64,000 nt of DNA from Firmicutes bacterium HGW-Firmicutes-16. GTDB lineage: Bacteria; Bacillota; Clostridia; Oscillospirales; Oscillospiraceae. The notes beneath the pieces were generated by a model that did not search any database, was not told the DNA's origin, and was given only the letters and a program-made list of their open reading frames with translations. The position numbers were made by a program, and so were the translations under genes. Position 1 is the stretch's first letter, and every line of letters begins with the position of its first letter. The stretch is from positions 488,316 to 552,315 of the forward strand of contig PGZZ01000002.1 in the NCBI GenBank assembly GCA_002841545.1, written 5' to 3'. This document shows positions 16,533 through 27,175 of this stretch, piece after piece.

Positions 16533-17552
16533 ATGCTAGATACACTAAAAACTCTTTGCTACCTGAGCGGAGCTTCCGGCAGTGAGGATGAGGTTCGCGA
16601 CTATATTTTAGAGAGGGTCATGCCGTATTCTGATGGTATAACGACAGACAGCATGGGAAACCTCATCGTTCATAAAAAAGGCAAAAAGCCAAACTCCAGT
16701 AAGATACTCATCTGCGCCCACATGGACGAGGTCGGTATCATTATAACCGGCATCGATGACGACGGTTATCTGCACTTTGATTTCCTCGGCAGTGTCGACA
16801 GACGCGTCGTCATCGGTAAGCAGATTTATATCGGTAAAGACAGGGTGCGCGGCGTGATTGGTATCAAGGCCTATCACCACGTATCAAAGGATGCAGAAAA
16901 ATCCGTCCCAAAGCGTGACGAGCTATATATTGATATCGGCGCAAGGTCTAAGGAAGAGGTAAAAGAGCTTGTTTCCTTAGGTGATGCCGGAGTTTTTGAT
17001 GACAGCGTGATGGAGTTCGGCGAGGGTTACCTCAAGGCTAAGGCTATTGATGACCGTGTCGGCTGTGCGGCGATGATAAAGCTTCTCGAAAGCGAGCTCC
17101 CCTGCGACTGCACTTTTGCCTTCACCGTTCAGGAGGAAGTCGGCACGCGCGGAGCGAAGATTGTTTCAGCGCGAGTAAATCCCGATATCGCGATTGTGCT
17201 AGAAGGAACTACAGCCGCTGATCTGCCGGAAGTCCCCGAAGGCAAGCGCATCTGTGCTCTTGGAGATGGCATTGTCATTCCCTTCATGGATAAAGGAACG
17301 GTATATAGCCGAGGACTGTATAAAATGGTCACAGAGCTTGCCGATGCAAACGGCATTAAGTGGCAGACAAAAACCATGATTGCAGGCGGAACGGACGCGT
17401 CTGCTATCCAGCGCAGTGGGAATGGCGTTGATACGATTGCGATTTCCGCTCCTATGCGCAACATACATTCCCCTTCTTGTATTGCAAAAATCTCTGACTT
17501 TGAAAGTATGCCTCGCCTAGTTAGGCTACTGCTCGAGACGCTCTCCGAATAA
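16533..17552 (+). CDS. M42-family aminopeptidase (copy 2)
   Basis: 339 residues from the ATG at 16533, which has an AGGAGG site; an upstream in-frame GTG adds ten residues with no ribosome site. Ligands: CAHMDEVGI, KAIDDRVGC, VQEEVGTRGA, VLEGTTA and RNIHSPSC. At the third ligand position it has Glu (VLEG) where the first copy has Asp (ALDV); both are known in the family. The two copies are clearly divergent, so they may cleave different N-terminal residues. Confidence 0.93.
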   Translation: MLDTLKTLCYLSGASGSEDEVRDYILERVMPYSDGITTDSMGNLIVHKKGKKPNSSKILICAHMDEVGIIITGIDDDGYLHFDFLGSVDRRVVIGKQIYIGKDRVRGVIGIKAYHHVSKDAEKSVPKRDELYIDIGARSKEEVKELVSLGDAGVFDDSVMEFGEGYLKAKAIDDRVGCAAMIKLLESELPCDCTFAFTVQEEVGTRGAKIVSARVNPDIAIVLEGTTAADLPEVPEGKRICALGDGIVIPFMDKGTVYSRGLYKMVTELADANGIKWQTKTMIAGGTDASAIQRSGNGVDTIAISAPMRNIHSPSCIAKISDFESMPRLVRLLLETLSE

Positions 17553-17572
17553 TATAAAAAGGACATCCACTA

Positions 17573-18829
17573 ATGAGTTTAAAAGAAATATCCCCCGATG
17601 TCAGGGCGCTCTCGACGATTGTCGAGAACAATCTGCGCGATGTTTTCGCAGGGTTTGACAGCGTTTCCGAGGCCTGTACACTCAAGGTCATGTCTGCCTT
17701 TCAGGAATTCCGCGTGTCGGAAGCCTGTTTCGCTGGAACGACGGGTTACGGCTATAATGACCTCGGACGGGACACTCTCGACAAGATATATGCCCGCGCT
17801 TTCGGCGCCGAAAGCGCGCTTGTCCGCATCGGATTTGTAAACGGAACGCACGCAATTGCTACCGCGCTTTTTGCTGTCTGCAAGCCGGGCGACACGCTAT
17901 TATCCGTGACCGGAACTCCCTATGACACCCTCCAATGCACAATCGGAATCGCTGGTGACGGGGACGGTTCGCTCAAATTCTACGGCATTGATTACGCTCA
18001 GGTTGATCTGCTTTCAAATGGTGACCCAGACATTCAAGGGATAAAACGTGCCGCAATGAACCCCAAGGTCAAAGCAGTTATGATACAGCGCTCCCGCGGG
18101 TACGCCCTGCGTCGCGCTTTCGGAATCGACGATATTGAGAGCATAGTCAAAGCCGTGCGCGAGGTAAATTCTACGGCAAATATCCTCGTTGATAACTGCT
18201 ACGGTGAATTTACCGAGATTCGCGAGCCAACGGATGTCGGAGTCGATCTTATTGCGGGCTCACTAATAAAAAATCCTGGCGGCGGACTTGCACCTACCGG
18301 CGGCTACATAGCGGGCAGAGCGGATCTTGTCGAGCGCGCCGCCATTCGCATGACCACGGCTGGCATCGGCGGTGAATGCGGAAGCACACTCGGAAATAAT
18401 CGTTTGTTATATCAGGGTTTTTTTATGGCTCCGCACATCGTGGCTCAGGCGCTCAAAACTGCTGCCTTCTGCGCGGGAATGATGGAGCGTCTTGGGTTCA
18501 AGACATCTCCTAGCGCGATAGAGTCAAGGCATGATATTATCCAGATGATCGAATTCGGCAGTGCCGATAAGCTCCTTAAGTTCTGTACAGGTATTCAGCA
18601 CGGTTCACCGGTTGATTCCTATGTCACTCCTGTACCTTGGGAAATGCCTGGCTATGAGGACGAGGTTGTCATGGCGGCAGGCGCCTTTATTCAGGGCTCT
18701 TCGATTGAACTGTCCTGTGACGGACCTATGCGCGAGCCTTATCTCGGCTTCATGCAGGGCGGGCTCACCTTTGAGTCCGGCAAGCTCGGCGTTATGCTCG
18801 CAGCAAGTGAAATTTCAAAATCTAATTAA
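17573..18829 (+). CDS. PLP-dependent lyase of the methionine gamma-lyase / 'aluminium resistance' family
   Basis: 418 residues, fold type I. Features: ETTGYGYND-like stretch (FAGTTGYGYNDLGRD at ~53-67), cofactor-binding FVNGTHAIATALF, the Asp/Tyr of LVDNCYGEFTE, and the Schiff-base Lys in SLIKNPGGGLAPTGGY near 237. Members are called YnbB or aluminium resistance protein, and annotated as methionine gamma-lyase family; the true substrate is not settled. It follows the M42 pair by 20 bases, so amino acid salvage from peptides is a reasonable context. Confidence 0.88.
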   Translation: MSLKEISPDVRALSTIVENNLRDVFAGFDSVSEACTLKVMSAFQEFRVSEACFAGTTGYGYNDLGRDTLDKIYARAFGAESALVRIGFVNGTHAIATALFAVCKPGDTLLSVTGTPYDTLQCTIGIAGDGDGSLKFYGIDYAQVDLLSNGDPDIQGIKRAAMNPKVKAVMIQRSRGYALRRAFGIDDIESIVKAVREVNSTANILVDNCYGEFTEIREPTDVGVDLIAGSLIKNPGGGLAPTGGYIAGRADLVERAAIRMTTAGIGGECGSTLGNNRLLYQGFFMAPHIVAQALKTAAFCAGMMERLGFKTSPSAIESRHDIIQMIEFGSADKLLKFCTGIQHGSPVDSYVTPVPWEMPGYEDEVVMAAGAFIQGSSIELSCDGPMREPYLGFMQGGLTFESGKLGVMLAASEISKSN

Positions 18830-18894
18830 TTATGAAACTGTTTAAAGGCTTTTTTTAGAGCTCTGTACATATAAATGGCATAGGGGGTATCCTT

Positions 18895-19581
18895 ATGCCA
18901 TTTATTAGAAAACGAGCACCCTTAAAACGTCCCTCAGGTCGAAGACCCATAATACGGAGGAAATCCACACAGGAAAAAGCTGCTCTTTTTTCTCTCTTTG
19001 TAATTCTGTCTATGTCCATCGCAATCGCTCTTGTTGGAAACTATTTGAAAAACATCTCAAGTCAGATGGCGCTTTCAGATGCTTCCGATATGATTACCGC
19101 CACAATCAATAACAAGATAAACGAAAAAATGAGTGAAGGCCAATACACATACGACTATTTTGTTTCTCTTCAGACGGACAATACTGGAAAAATCACAGCA
19201 CTTTCTGCGAATATGGCGCGTATCAACACTTTGTCATCCGAAATTCTACAGGAAGTCATCGCCGCGACAAACAGCGGCCAACTGAATGAGGATATTCCTC
19301 TCGGCAACCTATTAGGCTCCAATCTTCTTCTGGGCAGAGGTCCAAAGATTCCGGTCAAAATCACAATGCTCACAAGCTCTTTCGCCGATTTTCGAAATGA
19401 GATTGAATCCGCCGGAATAAATCAGGTTAAGCACCAGATCATACTGGAAGTCACGGTTCAGATTGACGTTATGATGCCGTGGGAAGTTATGTCAACCGAG
19501 GTCGTAAGTGAAGTTCTCATTGCCGAGACTGTTCTCGTCGGCGACGTACCTGACGCCTACCTCACCTTAAATCAGCCGTAG
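18895..19581 (+). CDS. yunB: Sporulation protein YunB
   Basis: 228 residues. A basic, Arg/Pro-rich N-terminus is followed by one transmembrane helix at ~30-50 (ALFSLFVILSMSIAIALVG) and a long extracytoplasmic domain with the YunB pattern (ITALSANMARIN, PLGNLLGSNLLLGRGP, GINQVKHQIILEV). In Bacillus, YunB is made in the mother cell under sigma-E and is needed for efficient sporulation; its biochemical role is unknown. Its presence shows that the organism is, or descends from, an endospore former. Confidence 0.9.
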   Translation: MPFIRKRAPLKRPSGRRPIIRRKSTQEKAALFSLFVILSMSIAIALVGNYLKNISSQMALSDASDMITATINNKINEKMSEGQYTYDYFVSLQTDNTGKITALSANMARINTLSSEILQEVIAATNSGQLNEDIPLGNLLGSNLLLGRGPKIPVKITMLTSSFADFRNEIESAGINQVKHQIILEVTVQIDVMMPWEVMSTEVVSEVLIAETVLVGDVPDAYLTLNQP

Positions 19582-21582
<2,001 letters not shown>

Positions 21583-21593
21583 CATCTCTTATC

Positions 21594-21621
21594 TTGCAAT
21601 AGTGCTTATGAGTGATATAAT
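21594..21621 (+). promoter_or_regulatory. Probable murT-gatD promoter
   Basis: TTGCAA (-35) and an extended -10 (TGATATAAT, box 21616-21621), 16 bases apart. A second TATAAT at 21681-21686 sits only 10 bases ahead of the murT ATG and has no matching -35. Confidence 0.55.
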
Positions 21622-21695
21622 GACTGCACTACGAACTTATACAATTTGAAAAAATATATCGTGCCACTTTGCGGCATTGATATAATAAAAGGGCT

Positions 21696-23066
21696 ATGAA
21701 ATTAAAAGTATTCTTGGCGGTTTTCGCCTGCAAACTCACAATTAAATTACTGCGGCTTTTAGGTCGCGGCGGCACAGCGATTCCCGGTAAAATTGCACTC
21801 CGAATTTGCCCCGACTTGCTATTTCAACTCGCGAAGGACGTTAAATGCGTTGTTGTGACTGGTACGAACGGCAAGACAACTTCCTCACGCATCATTGAGG
21901 AAATCTACGTTAAAGCGGAGGCATCCTATTTTGCCAACCGCTCCGGCGCAAATCTTATTAATGGAATAACGTCCATTTTCATTGAGAATTCGACTCTCAC
22001 AGGTAAACCGAAGAAGGAAAACGCAGTTATCGAATGCGACGAAGCCGCCTCAAAAGAGGTTTGCAGGCTTATAAACCCCGCCGTCGTGCTCGTGACCAAT
22101 GTGTTCCGCGACCAGCTTGACCGCTACGGTGAGGTATCCGGCACTTTGGAAAACATCCTCATCGGCATCAAAAATTCTCCTAGAGCCGTTGTATGCCTAA
22201 ATTCGGACTGTTCACTCACGGCGTCTATTGCGGAGCAGATTCCGAACAGGGTCATCTTTTACGGCGTAGATGTCCCGATATACAAAAACCCTGTCTCCGA
22301 AGTCTCAGACGCGCCGCACTGCATAAAGTGCAAGCACGAATACGAATATAGCTATCGCACCTTCGGGCATCTCGGCGGCTTCTGCTGTCCTGACTGTGGT
22401 TACAAGCGCCCCGAACCGCAAGTCTCGGTCACTGATATTCTTTCGACTGAGCTTTCCTTTACAAAAGTTCGCGTACAGGTTTTTGGAGAGGACGACGTAA
22501 TTACGATAAACCTTCCCGGCGGCTACAATATCTACAATGCCGTCGGCGCTCTTGCTGTTTCCGAAGCTGTCGGTTTCAGACGAATGCTTGCAAAGGATGC
22601 AATTGCGAGCTTCACCTGCGGGTTTGGGCGAATGGAGGAATTCGATCTCGGAGGACATTCGGCACGAATTATACTAGTCAAAAACCCTGCCGGCGCAAAT
22701 CAGGTGCTAAATTACCTCGCAGGACTTTCCGCAGAGACGGTTTTCGTTTGCTGTCTGAACGACAATTCGGCGGACGGTAAGGACGTGTCTTGGGTTTGGG
22801 ACGCAAACTTTGAAAAACTTGCCGACATGAGCGAGCTGATACCTGAAATCTACGTTTCCGGCATACGCTCGGGCGACATGGCAGTTCGCCTAAAATACGC
22901 CGGCATCGACGAGGATAAGCTTCGCATCTTTGACGATTACGATGAACTCATAGACGCGATGAAAAACCAGTCCCTGCCTGTCATCATCATGCCTACATAC
23001 ACGGCGATGATGGATCTTCGCGCAAAAATGAGCACCGCTTTTGGCGGCAAAGAATTCTGGGAATAG
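21696..23066 (+). CDS. murT: Lipid II isoglutaminyl synthase, Mur-ligase-like subunit MurT
   Basis: 456 residues. Mur ligase P-loop VVTGTNGKTTSSR at ~50-62, and a small zinc-ribbon insertion (CIKCKHEYEY ... CCPDCGY) at ~208-233 that distinguishes MurT from MurC-F. The C-terminal DUF1727 region has the NDNSADGKDVSWVWD motif with the proposed catalytic Asp. With GatD it amidates the D-Glu of lipid II to D-isoglutamine in the cytoplasm. GatD follows by 12 bases. The ribosome site is weak (AAAGGG close to the ATG). Confidence 0.95.
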   Translation: MKLKVFLAVFACKLTIKLLRLLGRGGTAIPGKIALRICPDLLFQLAKDVKCVVVTGTNGKTTSSRIIEEIYVKAEASYFANRSGANLINGITSIFIENSTLTGKPKKENAVIECDEAASKEVCRLINPAVVLVTNVFRDQLDRYGEVSGTLENILIGIKNSPRAVVCLNSDCSLTASIAEQIPNRVIFYGVDVPIYKNPVSEVSDAPHCIKCKHEYEYSYRTFGHLGGFCCPDCGYKRPEPQVSVTDILSTELSFTKVRVQVFGEDDVITINLPGGYNIYNAVGALAVSEAVGFRRMLAKDAIASFTCGFGRMEEFDLGGHSARIILVKNPAGANQVLNYLAGLSAETVFVCCLNDNSADGKDVSWVWDANFEKLADMSELIPEIYVSGIRSGDMAVRLKYAGIDEDKLRIFDDYDELIDAMKNQSLPVIIMPTYTAMMDLRAKMSTAFGGKEFWE

Positions 23067-23078
23067 GGGGGATAAGAC

Positions 23079-23813
23079 ATGAAACTAAGTATCTGCCACC
23101 TTTATCCCGATGTTTTGAACCTATACGGCGATACCGGCAACATCATTTGCCTAAAAAAACGCCTTGAGTGGCGCGGAATAGACACCGAAGTTACTCTGCT
23201 CCCCATCGGTGCGAACGCGGATTTATCGCGGTTTGACCTCTTTTTCATCGGCGGCGGTCAGGATTTTGAGCAGGAAGTGCTCCTCACAGACCTTCATGGA
23301 GGCAAGGATAAGGAAATACTCGCGGCAGTCGAGGACGAGAAGGTTTTCCTCTGCATCTGCGGCGGTTATCAGATGATGGGTCAGTACTATCTCACTCATA
23401 CCGGTCAGCAGTGCGATTATATCGGCGCTTTGAAACTCCATACCGTCGGCTCTGATGTTCGCATGATAGGGAACTATATGTTCAAGTGCGCTGAGGAAAG
23501 CAGCGGCTCGACTATAGTCGGATTTGAAAACCACAGCGGTAGGACCTATCTCGGCGAGGGCGTTTCTCCGCTCGGAACGGTTCTTCACGGCTTCGGCAAC
23601 AACGGCGAGGACCATACCGAAGGGGCGCGTTTTAAAAACGTTTTTGGCGCCTACTGCCACGGACCAATGCTGCCGAAAAATCCCGAATTTGCCGACCTCA
23701 TTCTTCAAACCGCGCTTTCACGCCGTTATCCTGGAACAGTCCTTCCCCCGCTTGGCGACGGGCTTGAAATAAATGCTCACGACCATATGGCAGACAGGAT
23801 GGAAAAACAGTAA
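23079..23813 (+). CDS. gatD: Lipid II isoglutaminyl synthase, glutaminase subunit GatD
   Basis: 244 residues, a class I glutaminase-like (CobB/CobQ type) domain. NLYGDTGNIICL at the start, nucleophile Cys in FLCICGGYQMMG at ~93-104, and the His of GAYCHGPMLPKNPEF near 190. It supplies ammonia to MurT. GGGGGGAT precedes the ATG. The pair implies amidated peptidoglycan stems, in keeping with the meso-DAP genes at 37-39 kb. Confidence 0.95.
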   Translation: MKLSICHLYPDVLNLYGDTGNIICLKKRLEWRGIDTEVTLLPIGANADLSRFDLFFIGGGQDFEQEVLLTDLHGGKDKEILAAVEDEKVFLCICGGYQMMGQYYLTHTGQQCDYIGALKLHTVGSDVRMIGNYMFKCAEESSGSTIVGFENHSGRTYLGEGVSPLGTVLHGFGNNGEDHTEGARFKNVFGAYCHGPMLPKNPEFADLILQTALSRRYPGTVLPPLGDGLEINAHDHMADRMEKQ

Positions 23814-23819
23814 AACAAA

Positions 23820-23856
23820 AATTCAGCCGGAGGAAATCCCCCGGCTGAATTCTTTA
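23820..23856. terminator. Terminator between gatD and the PAP2 gene
   Basis: AATTCAGCCGG and CCGGCTGAATT arms pair perfectly and are followed by CTTTAT. It serves the convergent genes on both sides. Confidence 0.85.
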
Positions 23857-23860
23857 TAGA

Positions 23861-24547
23861 TTAATAACGGCTTGCGTGTACTTCCCTGCTTCGCGTTTCC
23901 TTTGCCATCTTGAGGTGCGGAGCCCACTTATATACGGCAAAATAGTAGATAATTCCGAGAGGCACACCCGTGAACACATCCAAAATCGAATGCTGTTTTA
24001 TATACACCGTTGAAAGACTGATGCTTATCGCGAGTATAATAATGAACAGCTTGAACCACAGTTTCCGGACGCTCTTGCTTTCCAGCAATGCGAACATCGC
24101 TCCCATTGTTCCTACTACGTGGAGGCTCGGCAAAACGTTTGTATTGGTATCGCGGCTATAGGTCCATTTGACAACATCAATTAGTATGTTGGATCTGTCA
24201 AAGGAAGTTGGTCGAAGGTTCTGCCCGTTGGGAAGGAATGCGTAAAACAAAACAATCAGCAAAAATCCTGCGCCTATGTATATCATGTAGTTTTTGAAGC
24301 CTTCGGGGTCCTTGGCAAACAGATAAAAGCCTGTTCCAAGCATCAGAGGATACCAGCTGAAATAAGGTATCACGAACCATTCGCAGAAGGGTATAAGGTC
24401 ATCCAGCGGTACATAAGACACGAAGTAATCAGAGGTTATATTTCTCTCTTCGAGCAGGAAAATTGCCATATATATCGGGATAAACAGCATGTATTTCGCA
24501 TGCTCGTATTTTCTAAAGTTAATTCTTTTAATTAACGATTTTAACAT
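23861..24547 (-). CDS. PAP2-family membrane phosphatase
   Basis: 228 residues with about six membrane helices. The PAP2 signature appears as NVLPSLHVVGTMGA (motif 2) and STVYIKQHSILDVFTG (motif 3, catalytic His); motif 1 is less clear. Such enzymes dephosphorylate lipid phosphates such as undecaprenyl diphosphate or phosphatidic acid, but the arrangement also resembles inositol phosphorylceramide synthase-like transferases, so the substrate is open. No partner gene is close by. Confidence 0.82.
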   Translation of the reverse strand: MLKSLIKRINFRKYEHAKYMLFIPIYMAIFLLEERNITSDYFVSYVPLDDLIPFCEWFVIPYFSWYPLMLGTGFYLFAKDPEGFKNYMIYIGAGFLLIVLFYAFLPNGQNLRPTSFDRSNILIDVVKWTYSRDTNTNVLPSLHVVGTMGAMFALLESKSVRKLWFKLFIIILAISISLSTVYIKQHSILDVFTGVPLGIIYYFAVYKWAPHLKMAKETRSREVHASRY

Positions 24548-24652
24548 AAAATCAGCCCTGTTCCTAGTCCCACGCGTAAGCCTTGTTTCGTGCGAGACCT
24601 TATTTTCATACTATTATGGTGCATCAGGCTAATGCTAGCCGTCAGCATGAAT

Positions 24653-24691
24653 AAAAACCTCTAAAATGCTAAAGTCCCTGCATTTTTGAGG
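24653..24691 (-). terminator. Terminator of tRNA-Gly
   Basis: On the minus strand CCTC-AAAATGC pairs with GCATTTT-GAGG, with one A.A mismatch, followed by TTTTTAT. It lies just past the tRNA 3' end. Confidence 0.75.
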
Positions 24692-24702
24692 CTTTTGTCT
24701 TA

Positions 24703-24776
24703 TGGAGCGGGTGATGGGAATCGAACCCACGTATCCAGCTTGGGAAGCTGGTGTTCTGCCATTGAACTACACCCGC
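24703..24776 (-). tRNA. tRNA-Gly (anticodon CCC)
   Basis: 74 bases including an encoded CCA. Acceptor stem GCGGGTG/CACCCGC, D-loop with AGTTCAATGGCAGA, anticodon stem CCAGC/GCTGG with loop TTCCCAA (anticodon CCC, reading GGG), T-arm with GGTTCGATTCC and discriminator U73, typical of bacterial tRNA-Gly. It stands alone, with its own promoter and terminator. Confidence 0.95.
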
Positions 24777-24796
24777 GCATTTTCGCTGTGCCTGTT

Positions 24797-24825
24797 ATTT
24801 TACCACTGAGTACCGATATATGCAA
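24797..24825 (-). promoter_or_regulatory. tRNA-Gly promoter
   Basis: TTGCAT (-35) and TAAAAT (-10) spaced 17 bases apart on the minus strand, 20 bases upstream of the mature tRNA 5' end. Confidence 0.65.
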
Positions 24826-25018
24826 GTGCTTTTTATCGTGTTAACTGCACAAGAATTAAAATCAGCGATCGACCCGAATCGGCGAAATTATTGTTTATAA
24901 TCAAGTTCCTATAACGCTAATATTTTGCAAAATTCGCCATTCTATGGTAATATAATCATAGTATTATAGAAAATTCAGCAGGATTCTGGCGGCATATTTG
25001 TGGAGAGAAGGGATTGTA

Positions 25019-27076
25019 TTGGCAGAGCTTACATGCGACATACGGTTTCTCAAGGGCATAGGTCAGACGCGCGCGAATGCCCTTGCAAAGATGGGCATCA
25101 CGACACTTCGCGATCTTATCTGCTATTTCCCGCGTACCTACGAGGACAGAACGCAAACCGTTCCGATAGCTGCTCTTCAATCCGGTACTCCCGCCTGCGT
25201 TCACGCTCTTGTCGCAACGGAGCCCACACTCAGCCGCGTGCGCCGCGGGATGGAGCTTGTAAAGCTCCGCATCGCGGATGACAGCGGATCTATGGACCTT
25301 ACATATTTCAACCAAAGCTATGTTCGCGAACAGCTCAAAAAGGGCCGTTCCTATGTATTTTTCGGCAAGGTGACAGTCGAAGGCTTGCATCGTACGATGT
25401 TAAATCCTCTTTTCGAGGCCGAAGATGCCCCTTCTTCGCTTACGGGTCGCATAGTCCCTGTTTATCGCTTGACCTCCGGTATCTCACAGAAGATGCTCAT
25501 TTCCGCTGTCAGGCGAGGACTTGACGAATGCGCAAATGTCCTTCCCGATGCATTGCCGGATTCCGTTGCGGAAAAAGCCGAGCTTTGCAAGGTTCCCTTC
25601 GCCTATGAGAACATCCACTTCCCCGCCGATTTCGGAGCTTTGGAGCTTGCGCGCAGGCGACTGATATTCGAAGAGCTCTTCGTTTTATCCTGCGCTCTAT
25701 CAAAAATGAAGCGCTCGCGCTCCAAGAAAAGCGGCGTCATCATTTCGACACCGTTAGTGGAAAGGTTTTATAGCGGGCTCCCCTTCCTGCTCACGAATGC
25801 CCAGAAACGCGCAATTTCGGACTGCACAAGGGATATGAGCTCGGGGACAGCGATGAACCGCCTTATTCAGGGCGACGTGGGTAGTGGAAAGACAATTATT
25901 GCCGCAGCCTCAATCTGGTGCGCGCATGAGGGAGGGCTGCAAAGTGCTTTCATGGCACCGACGGAGATACTGGCGAACCAGCATTTCCAGACCTTTTCGG
26001 AACTGCTCACCCCCCTCGGAATAAAAGTCGTTAAGCTAACCGGCTCCATGACCGCAAAGCAGAAAAAAGAGGCTCTGATTCTTATCAGAGAGGGCGAAGC
26101 AGACCTCGTGGTAGGCACGCATGCGCTTATCAGCGACAGCGTTGAATTTTCTATGCTTGCTCTCGTCATTACTGACGAACAGCACCGCTTCGGTGTCGAT
26201 CAGCGCGCTGCCCTTATTGCAAAGGGCGAAAGTCCTCACACACTCGTTATGTCCGCAACGCCCATTCCCCGCACGCTCGCGCTCATCATATACGGTGACC
26301 TTGATGTATCCATAATTGATGAGCTTCCTCCCGGCAGGCAGAAGGTGGACACCTTCGTAGTAAATGAAGAAATGCGAGAGCGCATTAACAGCTTCATGCG
26401 CAAGCAAGTTTCGGACGGCAGGCAGGTCTTCGTCGTCTGTCCCGCAATCGACGAGAACGAGGATCGTCCACAGGAATTAAAAAACGCGAACGAGTATTCT
26501 GCCGAGCTTCAGGAAAAGGTCTTCCCTGACCTGCATATTGGCTGTATCCACGGAAAAATGAAGCCCGCCGAGAAGGACAAAACCATGCAAGCCTTCGTTG
26601 ACGGAGGCATTGACATTCTCGTATCAACAACGGTGATTGAGGTCGGCGTCGATGTTCCGAACGCGTCACTGATGGTCGTTGAAAACGCTGAGCGCTTTGG
26701 CTTAAGTCAGCTCCACCAGCTTCGCGGAAGAGTTGGGCGCGGGAAGCATAAAAGCTATTGCGTACTGTTTTCGGATTCGGACAGTGAAATCTCGAAGTCA
26801 CGGCTTAATGTCATGGAGCAGACCACCGACGGATTCAAAATTTCTGAGGAGGACCTCAAGCTACGCGGCCCCGGCGACTTCTTCGGTTCGCGCCAGCATG
26901 GCCTTCCTGAAATGCATATCGCCGACCTCGGTATGGACATGAAGGTCTTGTCGGACGCACAAACCGCCGCTCAGGAGCTTCTGAAGTCTGACCCAGAATT
27001 GACGAAGCCGGAAAACGAGAGACTACGAAAACGTATAAATGAGCTCTTTGAAATTAGCGAGGGCATTTTAAACTAA
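25019..27076 (+). CDS. recG: ATP-dependent DNA helicase RecG
   Basis: 685 residues from a TTG start at 25019, which has AGAAGGGA 6 bases upstream and gives the family's usual beginning (CDIRFLKGIGQTRANAL). A TTG seven codons earlier is possible but has no site. Wedge/OB domain in the first ~200 residues, helicase motifs I (GDVGSGKT, ~285), DEQH box (ITDEQHRFG, ~382), SATPIPRT, and the C-terminal VIEVGVDVPNAS and QLRGRVGRG. It remodels stalled forks and Holliday junctions. Confidence 0.95.
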   Translation: MAELTCDIRFLKGIGQTRANALAKMGITTLRDLICYFPRTYEDRTQTVPIAALQSGTPACVHALVATEPTLSRVRRGMELVKLRIADDSGSMDLTYFNQSYVREQLKKGRSYVFFGKVTVEGLHRTMLNPLFEAEDAPSSLTGRIVPVYRLTSGISQKMLISAVRRGLDECANVLPDALPDSVAEKAELCKVPFAYENIHFPADFGALELARRRLIFEELFVLSCALSKMKRSRSKKSGVIISTPLVERFYSGLPFLLTNAQKRAISDCTRDMSSGTAMNRLIQGDVGSGKTIIAAASIWCAHEGGLQSAFMAPTEILANQHFQTFSELLTPLGIKVVKLTGSMTAKQKKEALILIREGEADLVVGTHALISDSVEFSMLALVITDEQHRFGVDQRAALIAKGESPHTLVMSATPIPRTLALIIYGDLDVSIIDELPPGRQKVDTFVVNEEMRERINSFMRKQVSDGRQVFVVCPAIDENEDRPQELKNANEYSAELQEKVFPDLHIGCIHGKMKPAEKDKTMQAFVDGGIDILVSTTVIEVGVDVPNASLMVVENAERFGLSQLHQLRGRVGRGKHKSYCVLFSDSDSEISKSRLNVMEQTTDGFKISEEDLKLRGPGDFFGSRQHGLPEMHIADLGMDMKVLSDAQTAAQELLKSDPELTKPENERLRKRINELFEISEGILN

Positions 27077-27122
27077 TCGAGCTAGACTTAGCTTCGTATA
27101 TTCGACAACTGAAAATGGAATT

Positions 27123-27168
27123 TTGCCCCCCTCGCCGCATATATTTTTATATACGGCAAAGGGGGCAA
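27123..27168 (+). promoter_or_regulatory. Hairpin that covers the ribosome site of the SpoVB-like gene
   Basis: TTGCCCCC (27123-27130) pairs perfectly with GGGGGCAA (27161-27168), with an inner GCCG/CGGC pair and an AT-rich loop. The GGGGGC arm is the only plausible Shine-Dalgarno for the GTG at 27176. No T-run follows, so termination is unlikely; translational control is the simplest reading. Confidence 0.55.
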
Positions 27169-27175
27169 GCTATCT